Source: Sphingomonas sanguinis NBRC 13937 (lineage in GTDB: Bacteria > Pseudomonadota > Alphaproteobacteria > Sphingomonadales > Sphingomonadaceae). From it: a DNA stretch of 45,122 nucleotides. Under the pieces are notes generated by a model that was not told the origin of the DNA, ran no database searches, and saw only the letters and a program-made list of their open reading frames with translations. Shown in pieces: positions 32,514 to 40,736 of this stretch. Location: contig NZ_BCTY01000031.1 of assembly GCF_001591005.1 (NCBI RefSeq), positions 1-45,122 on the forward strand, in the 5' to 3' direction. The position numbers and the translations under genes are program-made. Position 1 is the stretch's first letter, and each line of letters starts with the position of its first letter.

Positions 32514-32562
32514 CTGTATTGCTTGGGCAATACAGTTCCTCATGTATTCGGGAACTGTGCCC
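32514..32562 (+). promoter_or_regulatory. Overlapping, mutually exclusive hairpins upstream of the serine hydrolase
   Basis: Hairpin 1 is a perfect 9-bp stem, CTGTATTGC (32514-32522) with GCAATACAG (32527-32535). Hairpin 2 pairs GGGCA (32525-32529) and CAGTTCC (32533-32539) with GGAACTG (32551-32557) and TGCCC (32558-32562), with ATA bulged out. They share 32525-32535, so they cannot form together. The block ends 25 bases before the ATG at 32588. It could be a switching leader RNA or a set of operators. Confidence 0.55.
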
Positions 32563-32587
32563 GGAACGACGGGAGCGGGGTAAGCGC

Positions 32588-34090
32588 ATGACGAGCACGT
32601 CACGCAGAATGGGGTCGCGCGACACCTATGTCCGGCGGGCGGTCTCTGCCGTCGCGCTGGCACTGGTCCTCGTTGCAGCCCCCCTCGCTGCCAAGGCTCA
32701 GGCGGTGCCTGCATCCGTTGCTGCGGATCGGGCGTTGGACGTGGCGCTGAATGCCTATCTCGACGCCGCGACCCGGAACGAGCAATTTTCGGGCACCGTG
32801 CTTCTCGCGCGGGACGGCAAGCCGGTCTTCCTGCGCAGCTATGGCATGGCAAATTATGAGCTGAGCGTCCCGAACGGTCCCGACACGGTGTTCCGCCTCG
32901 CTTCGATCACCAAGCAGTTTACCGCGCTCGCCGTCATGCAGCTTCAAGAGCAGAACAAGCTCCACGTCGACGATCCGATCTGCCGTTATCTGGTCGACTG
33001 TCCGGCCGCATGGCGGCCGATCACCATTCGCCAGTTGCTCAACCACATGTCGGGCATTCCCAACTTTTCCAGCCTGCCCGAATGGGACGAGGTGCTGTCC
33101 CGGCGCGACTACACCCCGACCGAGCTTGTCGCGCTGTTCCGCAACCTGCCCTCGAAATTCGCGCCCGGTGAAAAGTACGACTATTCCAATTCGGGCTATC
33201 ATCTCCTCGGTCTTATCATCGAGCGGACCTCGGGGATGCCTTGGGGCGCCTATGTCAAGCAGCACATATTGATACCAGCCGGGATGACGCACAGCGGGGA
33301 CGATAATAGTCGCGCCATCGTTCCACACCGCGCGTCGGGCTATTATTCGCTTGGCACCACCTTTATCAACGCGCCGATCATCAGCCATACGGTCGGCTAT
33401 GCTGCGGGTGGACTCCACTCGACCGTGGGTGATTTGCTGCTCTGGGAGCGAGCATTGGCGCCCGGCAAATTGGTCAGCCAAGCGTCCCTTGATGCGATGT
33501 TCACGCCAGCGAAGAACAATTACGGCTTTGGCTGGCGGATCGGGGAGCGGTTCGGCCGCCGCGAGATGGACCATTCCGGAAGCGACAACGGCTTCTCGAC
33601 CTACATCATCCGATTCCCCGCCGATCGGCTGACCGCGATTGTGCTGAGCAACAGCGATCGTGCCTCGGCGAGCAAGGTTGGCAATGCGATGGCCGCCATC
33701 GCCTTCGGTCAGCCGACACCGCTGCCCGTCGCGCAGCTCCGAGAAATTCTCTGGGACCGGATCGATCGTGGCGGCGTCACCGGCGCCATCGCGCTGTATC
33801 GGGAACTGAAACAGTCGGATGCCAAGCTCGACTTCAGCGACGACGCGCTGGTGGGGCTGGGCTATGATCTTTATGAAGCCCAGCGCTATGCCGACGCCAA
33901 GGCGATTTTCCGCTTCAACCTGACGATCTACCCCAAATCCGCTTATAGCCATGACGGCTTGGCGGACATCGCCGTCGCCGAGGGGGATCGCGAACAGGCG
34001 ATCAGCCTGTTTCGCCAGTCGCTGGCGCTCGATCCGACCAATGTCTATGCCAGCGATGCGTTAAAGCGGCTGCAAGCCTCGCCCCGCTAG
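32588..34090 (+). CDS. Serine hydrolase (class C beta-lactamase-like) with C-terminal TPR region
   Basis: A 500-residue periplasmic protein. The signal peptide spans about 1-38 (ending AKAQA). The penicillin-binding/beta-lactamase domain (about 48-370) has SITK with Ser106 and Lys109, YSN (Tyr199-Asn201) and HSG (329-331) in place of KTG. A C-terminal tail (about 395-500) has TPR-like helices (YDLYEAQRYADAKAIF, AVAEGDREQAISLFRQSLALDP). Such proteins are usually D-amino-peptidases or esterases rather than true beta-lactamases. Start ATG 32588 gives a good signal peptide. It is divergent from the lipoprotein gene and has an elaborate leader. Confidence 0.9.
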   Translation: MTSTSRRMGSRDTYVRRAVSAVALALVLVAAPLAAKAQAVPASVAADRALDVALNAYLDAATRNEQFSGTVLLARDGKPVFLRSYGMANYELSVPNGPDTVFRLASITKQFTALAVMQLQEQNKLHVDDPICRYLVDCPAAWRPITIRQLLNHMSGIPNFSSLPEWDEVLSRRDYTPTELVALFRNLPSKFAPGEKYDYSNSGYHLLGLIIERTSGMPWGAYVKQHILIPAGMTHSGDDNSRAIVPHRASGYYSLGTTFINAPIISHTVGYAAGGLHSTVGDLLLWERALAPGKLVSQASLDAMFTPAKNNYGFGWRIGERFGRREMDHSGSDNGFSTYIIRFPADRLTAIVLSNSDRASASKVGNAMAAIAFGQPTPLPVAQLREILWDRIDRGGVTGAIALYRELKQSDAKLDFSDDALVGLGYDLYEAQRYADAKAIFRFNLTIYPKSAYSHDGLADIAVAEGDREQAISLFRQSLALDPTNVYASDALKRLQASPR

Positions 34091-34100
34091 CGGCCCAGCC

Positions 34101-35099
34101 CTAAAGCCACCCCTCCAACACCTGATCCGGCGGACGGTGGCCGTCGGCCCAGCTGCGGATATTGGCGATGACCTTCTCGCCAGAGGCGACACGACCCTCC
34201 AGCGTGGCCGAGCCCATATGCGGGGTCAGCACGACATTGGGCAGCGCCAGCAGGCGCGGGTCGATTTCCGGCTCGTGCCGCCAGACGTCGAGGCCCGCAC
34301 CGGCCAGTTGGCCCGCCTCCAGCGCATCGACCAGCGCGTCCTCGTCGACGATGCCGCCCCGGCTGGCGTTGATGAGATAGACATGGGGGCGCATCAGGGC
34401 GATGCGGCGGCGGTCGATCAGGTCGTGGCTGTCGGCATTCAGCGGCGTGTGGATCGACACGATGTCGACCGCGCCCAGCATCGCGTCGAGATCGGGATGC
34501 CAGGTCGCGCCCAGCTCCGCCTCGATGCTGGCGGGAAGGCGGCGGCGGTTGTGGTAATGGATCGACAGGCCGAAGGCGCGTGCGCGCCGGGCAACGGCCT
34601 GGCCGATCCGCCCCATGCCGACCACGCCCAGCGCCTTGCCGCCGATCCGGTGGCCGAGCATCCCGCCGGGGCTCCATCCCTTCCAGCCGCCCGAGCGAAC
34701 CAGCTTCTCGCCCTCGGGCAGGCGGCGCGGCACCGACAGGATCAGCGCCATGGTCATGTCGGCGGTGTCCTCGGTCAGGACGCCGGGGGTATTGGTGACG
34801 ATGATGCCCCGCGCGCGGGCCGCTTTCAGGTCGATATGGTTCACGCCCGCGCCGAAATTGGCGATCAGCTTCAGCCGGGGCCCGGCACTGGCGATCAGAT
34901 CGGCGTCGATCGCGTCGGTCACGGTCGGCACCAGCACGTCGCAATCGGCCATGGCGGCGGCCAGTTCGTCGCGGTGCATCTTTTCGTCCGAGCGGTTTAG
35001 CTGCGTATCGAACAGCGCGGCCATCCGCTCCATGATCGGATCGGGCAGCTCGCGGGTGACGACCACCCTGGGGTTCAGGCAGCGGCGTGGATCGGTCAT
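34101..35099 (-). CDS. D-isomer-specific 2-hydroxyacid dehydrogenase
   Basis: NAD(P)-dependent reductase of the glyoxylate/hydroxypyruvate group; exact substrate uncertain. The 332-residue protein has the Rossmann motif GVVGMGRIGQAVARR, the catalytic Arg in NASRGG, the Glu in the WRHEPEID region and the acid-base His in TPHMGSAT. The ATG at 35099 (MTDPRRCLNPRVVVTRELP) removes an upstream frame of low-complexity residues. Monocistronic: it is convergent with the serine hydrolase (10-base gap) and divergent from the SH3-like gene. Confidence 0.93.
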   Translation of the reverse strand: MTDPRRCLNPRVVVTRELPDPIMERMAALFDTQLNRSDEKMHRDELAAAMADCDVLVPTVTDAIDADLIASAGPRLKLIANFGAGVNHIDLKAARARGIIVTNTPGVLTEDTADMTMALILSVPRRLPEGEKLVRSGGWKGWSPGGMLGHRIGGKALGVVGMGRIGQAVARRARAFGLSIHYHNRRRLPASIEAELGATWHPDLDAMLGAVDIVSIHTPLNADSHDLIDRRRIALMRPHVYLINASRGGIVDEDALVDALEAGQLAGAGLDVWRHEPEIDPRLLALPNVVLTPHMGSATLEGRVASGEKVIANIRSWADGHRPPDQVLEGWL

Positions 35100-35227
35100 G
35101 GGCACGGATTGGGCCAAGCCCGCCGGTCCGTCAACCGGGCATGCGCCGCGCGTCTGCGAACATGGTTGAAGCGGCGGCCCGGCTCGGCGTAGAGGCGGGA
35201 CTGGGCGGGCAGGTAAAAGGATAGACG

Positions 35228-35740
35228 ATGCGCAGGTCGATGGCCGGGCTGGCACTGATCGCGACGACGCTGTCGATGGATCTGGCGACGGGGCTGACCG
35301 CGCCGGCCGCCATCGCCGCGTCCGAAAAGCGCGCCATGCCCTATTATGGTTCGATCGGGGCGACGCTAGCCCGGATGCGCACCGGCCCGGCGCGCGCCTA
35401 TCCCGCCAGCTGGACCTATCGCCGCCAGGACCTGCCGGTAAAGGTGGTGGCCGCGTTCAAGGAATGGCGAAAGGTGCAGGACCCCGATGGGACCGAGGGC
35501 TGGATGCTCGCCGTCCTGCTGCGCAACACCCGCACCGCGATCGTGCGCAGTTCCGACCCGCTGCCGATGCGCGCCGCCCCGGACGAGGGCGCCAAGACGC
35601 TATGGCGCGCCGCGCCGGGCGTGGTCGGGCGGATCAGCGAGTGCAACGGGGCCTGGTGCCGGTTCGATGTGAAGGGGCAGGCGGGCTTCGTGCCGGTCGG
35701 TTCGATCTGGGGTGTCGATCCGGGGGAAGTGTTGCCGTAG
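35228..35740 (+). CDS. Secreted SH3-like domain protein
   Basis: A 170-residue periplasmic protein with a signal peptide (about 1-31, APAAIA-AS) and a bacterial SH3-like region. The pattern MRTGPARAYPASWTYRRQDLPVKVVAAFKEWRKVQDPDGTEGWM (49-92) and then VGRISECNGAWCRFDVKGQAGFVP suggests two SH3-type repeats. Such domains bind peptidoglycan or cell-wall peptides; the role here is unknown. Two cysteines in the ECNGAWC segment may form a disulfide. AAAGGA lies just upstream of the ATG at 35228. Confidence 0.88.
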   Translation: MRRSMAGLALIATTLSMDLATGLTAPAAIAASEKRAMPYYGSIGATLARMRTGPARAYPASWTYRRQDLPVKVVAAFKEWRKVQDPDGTEGWMLAVLLRNTRTAIVRSSDPLPMRAAPDEGAKTLWRAAPGVVGRISECNGAWCRFDVKGQAGFVPVGSIWGVDPGEVLP

Positions 35741-35781
35741 AAGTTCCTGTTCGCGGAGGCCGGTCTCTGTGAGACTCCTTG

Positions 35782-35912
35782 CCCTCCCCCGGCCCCTCCC
35801 GCCTGCGGGAGGGGAGAAGAAGGGGGGGCTGATTAGGTCCACAATCATGGATGCGATCCCATGGCTCGCCCCAAGCACGCCCTTCCCGCAGGCGGGAGGG
35901 GATGGGGGAGGG
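35782..35912. repeat. 131-bp imperfect palindrome, repeat family C
   Basis: Left arm 35782-35814 and right arm about 35880-35912 are inverted copies with few mismatches, built on CCCTCCCCC, CCCCTCCCGCCTGCGGGA and matching complements. Each arm also folds on itself through CCCGC.TGCGGGAGGGG-type pairing. It lies between the SH3-like gene and the convergent thiolase. It is non-coding and resembles family B in layout but not in sequence. Confidence 0.7.
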
Positions 35913-35971
35913 CCGCGATGGCCTCGATGAAACTCCAGACCCTTGCCGGGCTGCGACAGCGAAGCAAAAGC

Positions 35972-37153
35972 TTACAACAACTCCACCGCCATCGCGGTGG
36001 CTTCGCCGCCGCCGATGCAGAGCGAGGCGACGCCGCGTTTGGCCCCCTTTGTCTCCAGCGCCGACAACAGGGTCGCGAGCACCCGCGCGCCGCTCGCGCC
36101 GATCGGATGGCCAAGCGCGCAGGCGCCGCCATGGACGTTCAGCCGGTCGTGCGACAGGTCCATGTCGCGCATCGCGATCATCGCGACGGCCGCGAAGGCT
36201 TCGTTGACCTCGTAGAGATCGGCATCACCGGTCGACCAGCCCGCGCGCTCCAGCGCCTTGCGCATCGCGAAGACCGGCGCGGTGGTGAAACGGGCAGGCG
36301 CATGGGCATGGCCAGCCTGCGCCACGACCCGGGCGATGGGGGTGAGGCCCAGCCGCTCGGCGACGCTGGCGCGCGTCATGACCAGCGCCGCCGCTCCGTC
36401 CGAGATGGAGGAGGCATTGGCTGCGGTGATCGTGCCGTCCTTGGCAAAGGCGGGCTTCAGCGTCGGGATCTTGGCCGGATCGCCCTTGGCGGGTTGCTCG
36501 TCGAGGCTGATCTGCTCCTCGCCCTTACGCGTCTTGATGGTGACCGGCACGATCTCGCGGTCGAACGCGCCGGAGGCCTGCGCCGCCTTGGCGCGTTCCA
36601 GCGAGGCGATGGCGAAATCGTCCTGCGCCGCCCGCGTGAACTGATAGTCCTGCGCGGCCTCCTCGGCGAAATGGCCCATCAGCCGCCCGCGCTCATAGGC
36701 GTCCTCCAGCCCGTCGAGGAACATATGGTCATAGAGCGTGTCATGGCCGATGCGCGCGCCGCCGCGATGCTTGTGGCTGAGATAGGGGGCGTTCGTCATG
36801 CTCTCCATGCCGCCCGCGACGATCAGGTCGGCCGATCCCGCCGCCAGCGCCTCGGCCGCCATGATCGCGGCCTGCATGCCCGATCCGCACATCTTGTTGA
36901 CCGTCGTCGCCTCGACCTGTTCGCCCAGACCCGCGAAGATCGCCGCCTGGCGCGCCGGGGCCTGGCCCAGCCCGGCGGGCAGGACGCAGCCCATATGGAT
37001 ACGCTCGATGGCGGACGGATCGACGCCCGCCCGCTCGACCGCGCCCTTCACGGCGGCGGCGCCCAGCTGGGTCGCGGACAGGCCCGACAGGCTGCCCTGG
37101 AACGATCCCATGGGGGTGCGGGCATAGGACAGGATGACGATGGGGTCCGTCAT
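35972..37153 (-). CDS. Acetyl-CoA C-acetyltransferase (thiolase)
   Basis: Condenses or cleaves acetoacetyl-CoA; 393 residues, normal for biosynthetic or degradative thiolases. The nucleophile is Cys89 in NKMCGSGMQ, the active-site His349 is in GHPIGASG, and Cys379 is in the C-terminal SLCIGGGEATA. Whether it serves PHB, beta-oxidation or amino-acid breakdown cannot be told, since no partner gene is near. The ATG at 37153 (MTDPIVILSYART) is chosen over an upstream frame start. It is divergent from the prepilin peptidase across about 97 bases. Confidence 0.94.
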   Translation of the reverse strand: MTDPIVILSYARTPMGSFQGSLSGLSATQLGAAAVKGAVERAGVDPSAIERIHMGCVLPAGLGQAPARQAAIFAGLGEQVEATTVNKMCGSGMQAAIMAAEALAAGSADLIVAGGMESMTNAPYLSHKHRGGARIGHDTLYDHMFLDGLEDAYERGRLMGHFAEEAAQDYQFTRAAQDDFAIASLERAKAAQASGAFDREIVPVTIKTRKGEEQISLDEQPAKGDPAKIPTLKPAFAKDGTITAANASSISDGAAALVMTRASVAERLGLTPIARVVAQAGHAHAPARFTTAPVFAMRKALERAGWSTGDADLYEVNEAFAAVAMIAMRDMDLSHDRLNVHGGACALGHPIGASGARVLATLLSALETKGAKRGVASLCIGGGEATAMAVELL

Positions 37154-37250
37154 GGGGACATGCTCTCCAAACAGGTATGTTTTGATGTCGTTGTTGGCCG
37201 GGCCTGTACGCCTTTTGCTCGGGCGGCGCAAAGGGGCTAGGGCGGTGGCC

Positions 37251-38012
37251 ATGGCGTTCGGGGCGGCATCGGCGGTGTGGGCCATGTTCTATGGATTGGC
37301 GGGCGCGATCGTCGGATCGTTCGTCGCCGCGCTGGTGCTGCGCTGGCTGGAGGATCGCTCAGTCATGGCGGGGCGGTCGGTGTGCGATCATTGCGGGGGG
37401 ACGCTGCGGCCCTGGGAGCTGGTGCCGGTCCTGAGCTTCGCTGCCCTGCGCGGCCGCTGCGCGCGGTGCCGAGAGCCGATCGATCCGGTGCATTGGCGGA
37501 TAGAGGCACTGGCGGCGTTGATCGGCGCATCGGCGGGTTGGGTTGCGGGGCCCGATGGCTGGATGGGGGCGCTGTTCGGCTGGTCGCTGCTGGCGCTGGG
37601 GGCGCTGGATGCAATGGCCTTCTGGCTGCCGGATCGGTTGACCCTGTGGCTGGCGATGACGGGCGTCCTGACCGGTTTGCTTGGCCAGACGCCGCCGCCG
37701 GGCGATCGGCTGGTCGGCGGGGTGATCGGTTTCGGTGGGCTCTGGGCCATTGGTGCGTGCTACCGGTGGTGGCGCGGACGCGAAGGGCTGGGCGGTGGCG
37801 ACCCGAAGCTGTTGGGAGCGATCGGCTTGTGGCTTGGCTGGCGGATGATTCCGGGGGTGCTGCTGGTCGCCTGCATCATCGGGCTGGGTTTCGTCGGGAT
37901 GCGGTTTGTCATGGGACGCGGGGCGCGGGGGCAGGACATGGTACCGCTGGGTCTGCTGCTGGCACTGGCGGCTTACCCGGCCTGGGTGATGATGATAGGA
38001 ATGACGCCATGA
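37251..38012 (+). CDS. Prepilin peptidase, type IV leader peptidase
   Basis: Inner-membrane aspartic protease that cuts and methylates type IV prepilins or pseudopilins. From ATG 37251 it has 253 residues: an N-terminal membrane helix, two zinc CxxC pairs (Cys45/48 and Cys70/73) and the catalytic aspartates Asp120 (GALDAMAFWLPDRLT) and Asp184 (GGGD). It has seven or eight membrane segments. Start choice is open: ATG 37185 is in frame, and its extra 22 residues would be a basic lead-in. No pilin or secretion genes are nearby, and its end overlaps the next gene by ATGA. Confidence 0.86.
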   Translation: MAFGAASAVWAMFYGLAGAIVGSFVAALVLRWLEDRSVMAGRSVCDHCGGTLRPWELVPVLSFAALRGRCARCREPIDPVHWRIEALAALIGASAGWVAGPDGWMGALFGWSLLALGALDAMAFWLPDRLTLWLAMTGVLTGLLGQTPPPGDRLVGGVIGFGGLWAIGACYRWWRGREGLGGGDPKLLGAIGLWLGWRMIPGVLLVACIIGLGFVGMRFVMGRGARGQDMVPLGLLLALAAYPAWVMMIGMTP

Positions 38013-38422
38013 TGCTCCTGACGATCGTCGCCATGGCGCAAGCCGCCGCCGCGCCCGTTCTGGGCACGCTGCCCAAACAGTCCCTCCCGGACAGGGGCTG
38101 TGCCGCCTATCTGTGGACGGTGCAGGACCAGCGTTTCGTCGCCATGGTCGAGCCGGGGCGGCTACGGGTGATGCTGGACGGCAAGCAGGCCGATCTGCCC
38201 GCCGCCGAGGTCGGAGGCACGGGCGCGCTGGGGCTGGCGAGCACCACCCGCTATGCCGGGCAGGGCGTCACCGCCACGCTCGACATGACGATCACCCAGC
38301 GCGAAACGCTGCAGGACGGGGCCATCGTATCGGACGCGACGATCCGCCTAGCGCGCGGAAATCAGGACGAAATCGTCGTGCCGGTCGGCGGCATGGTAGG
38401 GTGCGCGCCAACGGCCCGTTGA
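38009..38422 (+). CDS. Small secreted protein coupled to the prepilin peptidase
   Basis: A 137-residue protein whose ATG overlaps the prepilin peptidase stop (ATGA), so the two are co-translated. The N-terminus MMLLTIVAMAQAAAAP is a short signal peptide. The rest is a compact beta-rich domain (CAAYLWTVQDQRFVAMVEPGRLRVMLDG, VTATLDMTITQRETLQDG) ending in GMVGCAP, so two cysteines may pair. I do not recognise the family. A double ATG at 38009/38012 makes the exact start ambiguous by one residue. Confidence 0.75.
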   Translation: MMLLTIVAMAQAAAAPVLGTLPKQSLPDRGCAAYLWTVQDQRFVAMVEPGRLRVMLDGKQADLPAAEVGGTGALGLASTTRYAGQGVTATLDMTITQRETLQDGAIVSDATIRLARGNQDEIVVPVGGMVGCAPTAR

Positions 38423-38438
38423 TCCGCGGAGGGAACTT

Positions 38439-38455
38439 CGCGGGGCCTCCCCGCG
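38439..38455 (+). other. Compact hairpin between the small secreted gene and tamA
   Basis: CGCGGGG (38439-38445) pairs with CCCCGCG (38449-38455) around a CCT loop, starting 16 bases after the stop codon. No T-run follows. It is the first of two hairpins in this 100-base spacer. Confidence 0.4.
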
Positions 38456-38493
38456 TTGGCGGATCGTTGGGGGATCGTTCCGAATAACGGAAG

Positions 38494-38517
38494 AGCCCTG
38501 TCGGAAAGGGGCTTTTT
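38494..38517 (+). terminator. Terminator-like hairpin just before the tamA start codon
   Basis: AGCCC (38494-38498) pairs with GGGCT (38509-38513), followed by TTTTT (38513-38517). The T-run ends 5 bases before the GTG start of tamA at 38523, so it may end the upstream transcript or act as an attenuator for tamA. Confidence 0.55.
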
Positions 38518-38522
38518 ACGGC

Positions 38523-40736
38523 GTGGCGGAACGAAACGGCAGACATACCTGGCTCGCGTTCGCGCTGATTGCTCCCTCCCTGTTCTCGTCGCCCGTCTCG
38601 GCGCAATTGTCCAAGCCGGGCACTGCGCCCGCCCAAGGGCCGAGCGTGCCGCAGGATCAGCGCGACGGAAACAGCGACCCGCAGGCGAATGCCCCCATCG
38701 TCCCCGATGCGCAGTTCGACGCCGCGCTCCCCCCGCTGAGCGGCGATATCAACGCACCGCTGGAATCCATGGCGACCATGGAAAAGAACCAGCCCGCTGC
38801 CCAAGCGATCCCGACGCCGCAAACCGCGCCGCCTTTGCCCAGCGCTCAGACCGCCCAGCCGCTGGCGACCGGCGATACCATCGGCCCGATCGCGCCCGAG
38901 GACCCGCAACTGGCCCAGCCGCTGACCCCGCTGGCCAGTTTCGACACGACCCCGCTGGAAACCGCCGCCGATCCCAAGGGCACCCGCGCGCCCGAAATCC
39001 GCTATGACATGGAGGTGCGGGGCCTGGCCGAGCTGAAGCTGGACGACGAGTTCAAGGGCCTGTCGTCTCTGCGCGAAGGCAAGGGCAAGGCGGCTAATGC
39101 GACCCAGGTCTCCGCCCGCGCGCGGGAAGACGAGCAGTTGGCGATCCGGCTGATGAAGTCGCTCGGTTATTACGACGCCACCGCCGTCTCGACGCTCCAG
39201 CGCGAAGGGGCGGGCGAGGGCGAGAATGGCCGGTTGAAGGTCGTGCTGACCGCGACGCCGGGGCGGCTCTATCGCCTGTCCTCGGTGACGGTGAAGGCCG
39301 ATCCGACCACGCCGCCCGATCTGGTCCGCTCCAACCTGCCGCTCAAGGTCGGCGATCCGATCGAGGCGGCGCGCATCCAGGGTGCCGAGGCGAATGTCAG
39401 CCTGGTCCTGCCCCAGCGCGGCTATCCCTTCGTCAAGGTCGGCGACCGCGACATATTGCTGGAGGATCAGGGGCCGGAGCCGGTGGGCGCCTATACCCTG
39501 CCGGTCGATACCGGCCCTCGCTCGGCGTTCGGCAAGCTGACCACGACGGGCGACGCGGTGTTCGACCTCGATCACCTGAACGTCTTCCCCCGTTTCGAGC
39601 AAGGGCAGCTGTACGACTCGCGCCTGACCGACGATCTGCGCAACGCGCTGGTCGCGACGGGCTTGTTCAACGGCATCGCGGTCGAACCCAAGCGCACCGG
39701 GCGGATGAACCCCGACGGCACCGAGGCGATCGACCTTCAGGTGACGCAGACCAAGGGGCCCGCACGCACCCTGTCGGGCGAAGGGGGCTATTCCACCGGC
39801 CAGGGCGTGCGCCTGCAGGGCAGCTTCACCAACCGCAACGCCTTCAAGCCGGAGGGCGCACTCATCGCCTCGGTCATTGCGGGTACGCAGGAGCAGGGGC
39901 TCAGCGGCACCTTCCGCCGCTCGAACGCCGGGCGGCGCGACCGGACGTTCCAGGTCATCGCCTCGGCCAGCCACCAGAATTACGACGCGTTCGATGCGTT
40001 CATCGGCACGGTCGCCTTCCGCTGGAGCTATGACTCCACGCCGATCTGGCAGAAGAAATTCACTTATGCGTTCGGCGGCGAGCTGACCGGCACCAATGAA
40101 AGCGTCTATGATTTCGCGCGGGGCGAGCGGGTGCGCGGCACCTATGGCATCGCCGCCATTCCGGGGCAGGTGGTGTTCGACCAGTCGAACGACCTGCTCA
40201 ACCCGACGCGCGGCTATCGCCTGAAACTGAACCTCAGCCCCGAAACCTCGGTGCGCGGCGCGGTGCGGCCCTATGCGCGGACTATGGTGGAGAGCACCTT
40301 CTATTATCCGTTCAACGACAGCCTGGTGATTGCAGGCCGAGCGCGGGCGGGCGCGATCTTCGGGATCGAGCGCGACGATCTGGCGCCGTCGCGGCGCTAT
40401 TATGGCGGCGGCGGCGGCTCGGTGCGCGGCTATGGCTTCCAGCGGCTGGGGCCGCTCGATCCGCAGGGCAATCCGGTGGGCGGACGCAGCCTGAACGAGT
40501 TCGCGCTGGAGGCGCGCTATCGCTTCGGCAATTTCGGCATCGTGCCGTTCATCGATGCGGGCAACAGCTATGAAAGCACGCTGCCGACGGGCAAGGACCT
40601 GCGCTTCGGCGCGGGCATCGGCGGGCGTTTCTATACCAATTTCGGGCCGCTGCGTGTCGACGTCGCGACGCCGCTGAACCCGCGACCGGGTGACGGCAAG
40701 GTCGCCCTGTACATCTCGATCGGGCAGGCCTTCTGA
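38523..40736 (+). CDS. tamA: Outer-membrane assembly protein TamA-like (Omp85 superfamily)
   Basis: Outer-membrane barrel that, with TamB, helps place proteins or lipids in the outer membrane. The 737-residue protein has a signal peptide (about 1-26, FSSPVSAQ), an unusual Pro/Gln/Ala-rich stretch (about 30-145), then POTRA domains (about 160-345; MKSLGYYDATAV is typical). A C-terminal 16-strand barrel (about 390-737) ends in DGKVALYISIGQAF with terminal Phe. The start GTG 38523 is the only in-frame start that keeps the signal peptide. It overlaps tamB by one base. Confidence 0.9.
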   Translation: MAERNGRHTWLAFALIAPSLFSSPVSAQLSKPGTAPAQGPSVPQDQRDGNSDPQANAPIVPDAQFDAALPPLSGDINAPLESMATMEKNQPAAQAIPTPQTAPPLPSAQTAQPLATGDTIGPIAPEDPQLAQPLTPLASFDTTPLETAADPKGTRAPEIRYDMEVRGLAELKLDDEFKGLSSLREGKGKAANATQVSARAREDEQLAIRLMKSLGYYDATAVSTLQREGAGEGENGRLKVVLTATPGRLYRLSSVTVKADPTTPPDLVRSNLPLKVGDPIEAARIQGAEANVSLVLPQRGYPFVKVGDRDILLEDQGPEPVGAYTLPVDTGPRSAFGKLTTTGDAVFDLDHLNVFPRFEQGQLYDSRLTDDLRNALVATGLFNGIAVEPKRTGRMNPDGTEAIDLQVTQTKGPARTLSGEGGYSTGQGVRLQGSFTNRNAFKPEGALIASVIAGTQEQGLSGTFRRSNAGRRDRTFQVIASASHQNYDAFDAFIGTVAFRWSYDSTPIWQKKFTYAFGGELTGTNESVYDFARGERVRGTYGIAAIPGQVVFDQSNDLLNPTRGYRLKLNLSPETSVRGAVRPYARTMVESTFYYPFNDSLVIAGRARAGAIFGIERDDLAPSRRYYGGGGGSVRGYGFQRLGPLDPQGNPVGGRSLNEFALEARYRFGNFGIVPFIDAGNSYESTLPTGKDLRFGAGIGGRFYTNFGPLRVDVATPLNPRPGDGKVALYISIGQAF

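Noticed and set aside
32588..34090. True class C beta-lactamase and resistance gene
   Set aside because: The KTG box is HSG, a TPR-like tail is present and no ampR-like regulator is adjacent; an esterase or peptidase is more likely.
37251..38422. Remnant of a type II secretion or type IV pilus cluster
   Set aside because: Only the prepilin peptidase is present, followed by an unrelated small gene; no pseudopilin, ATPase or secretin is nearby.
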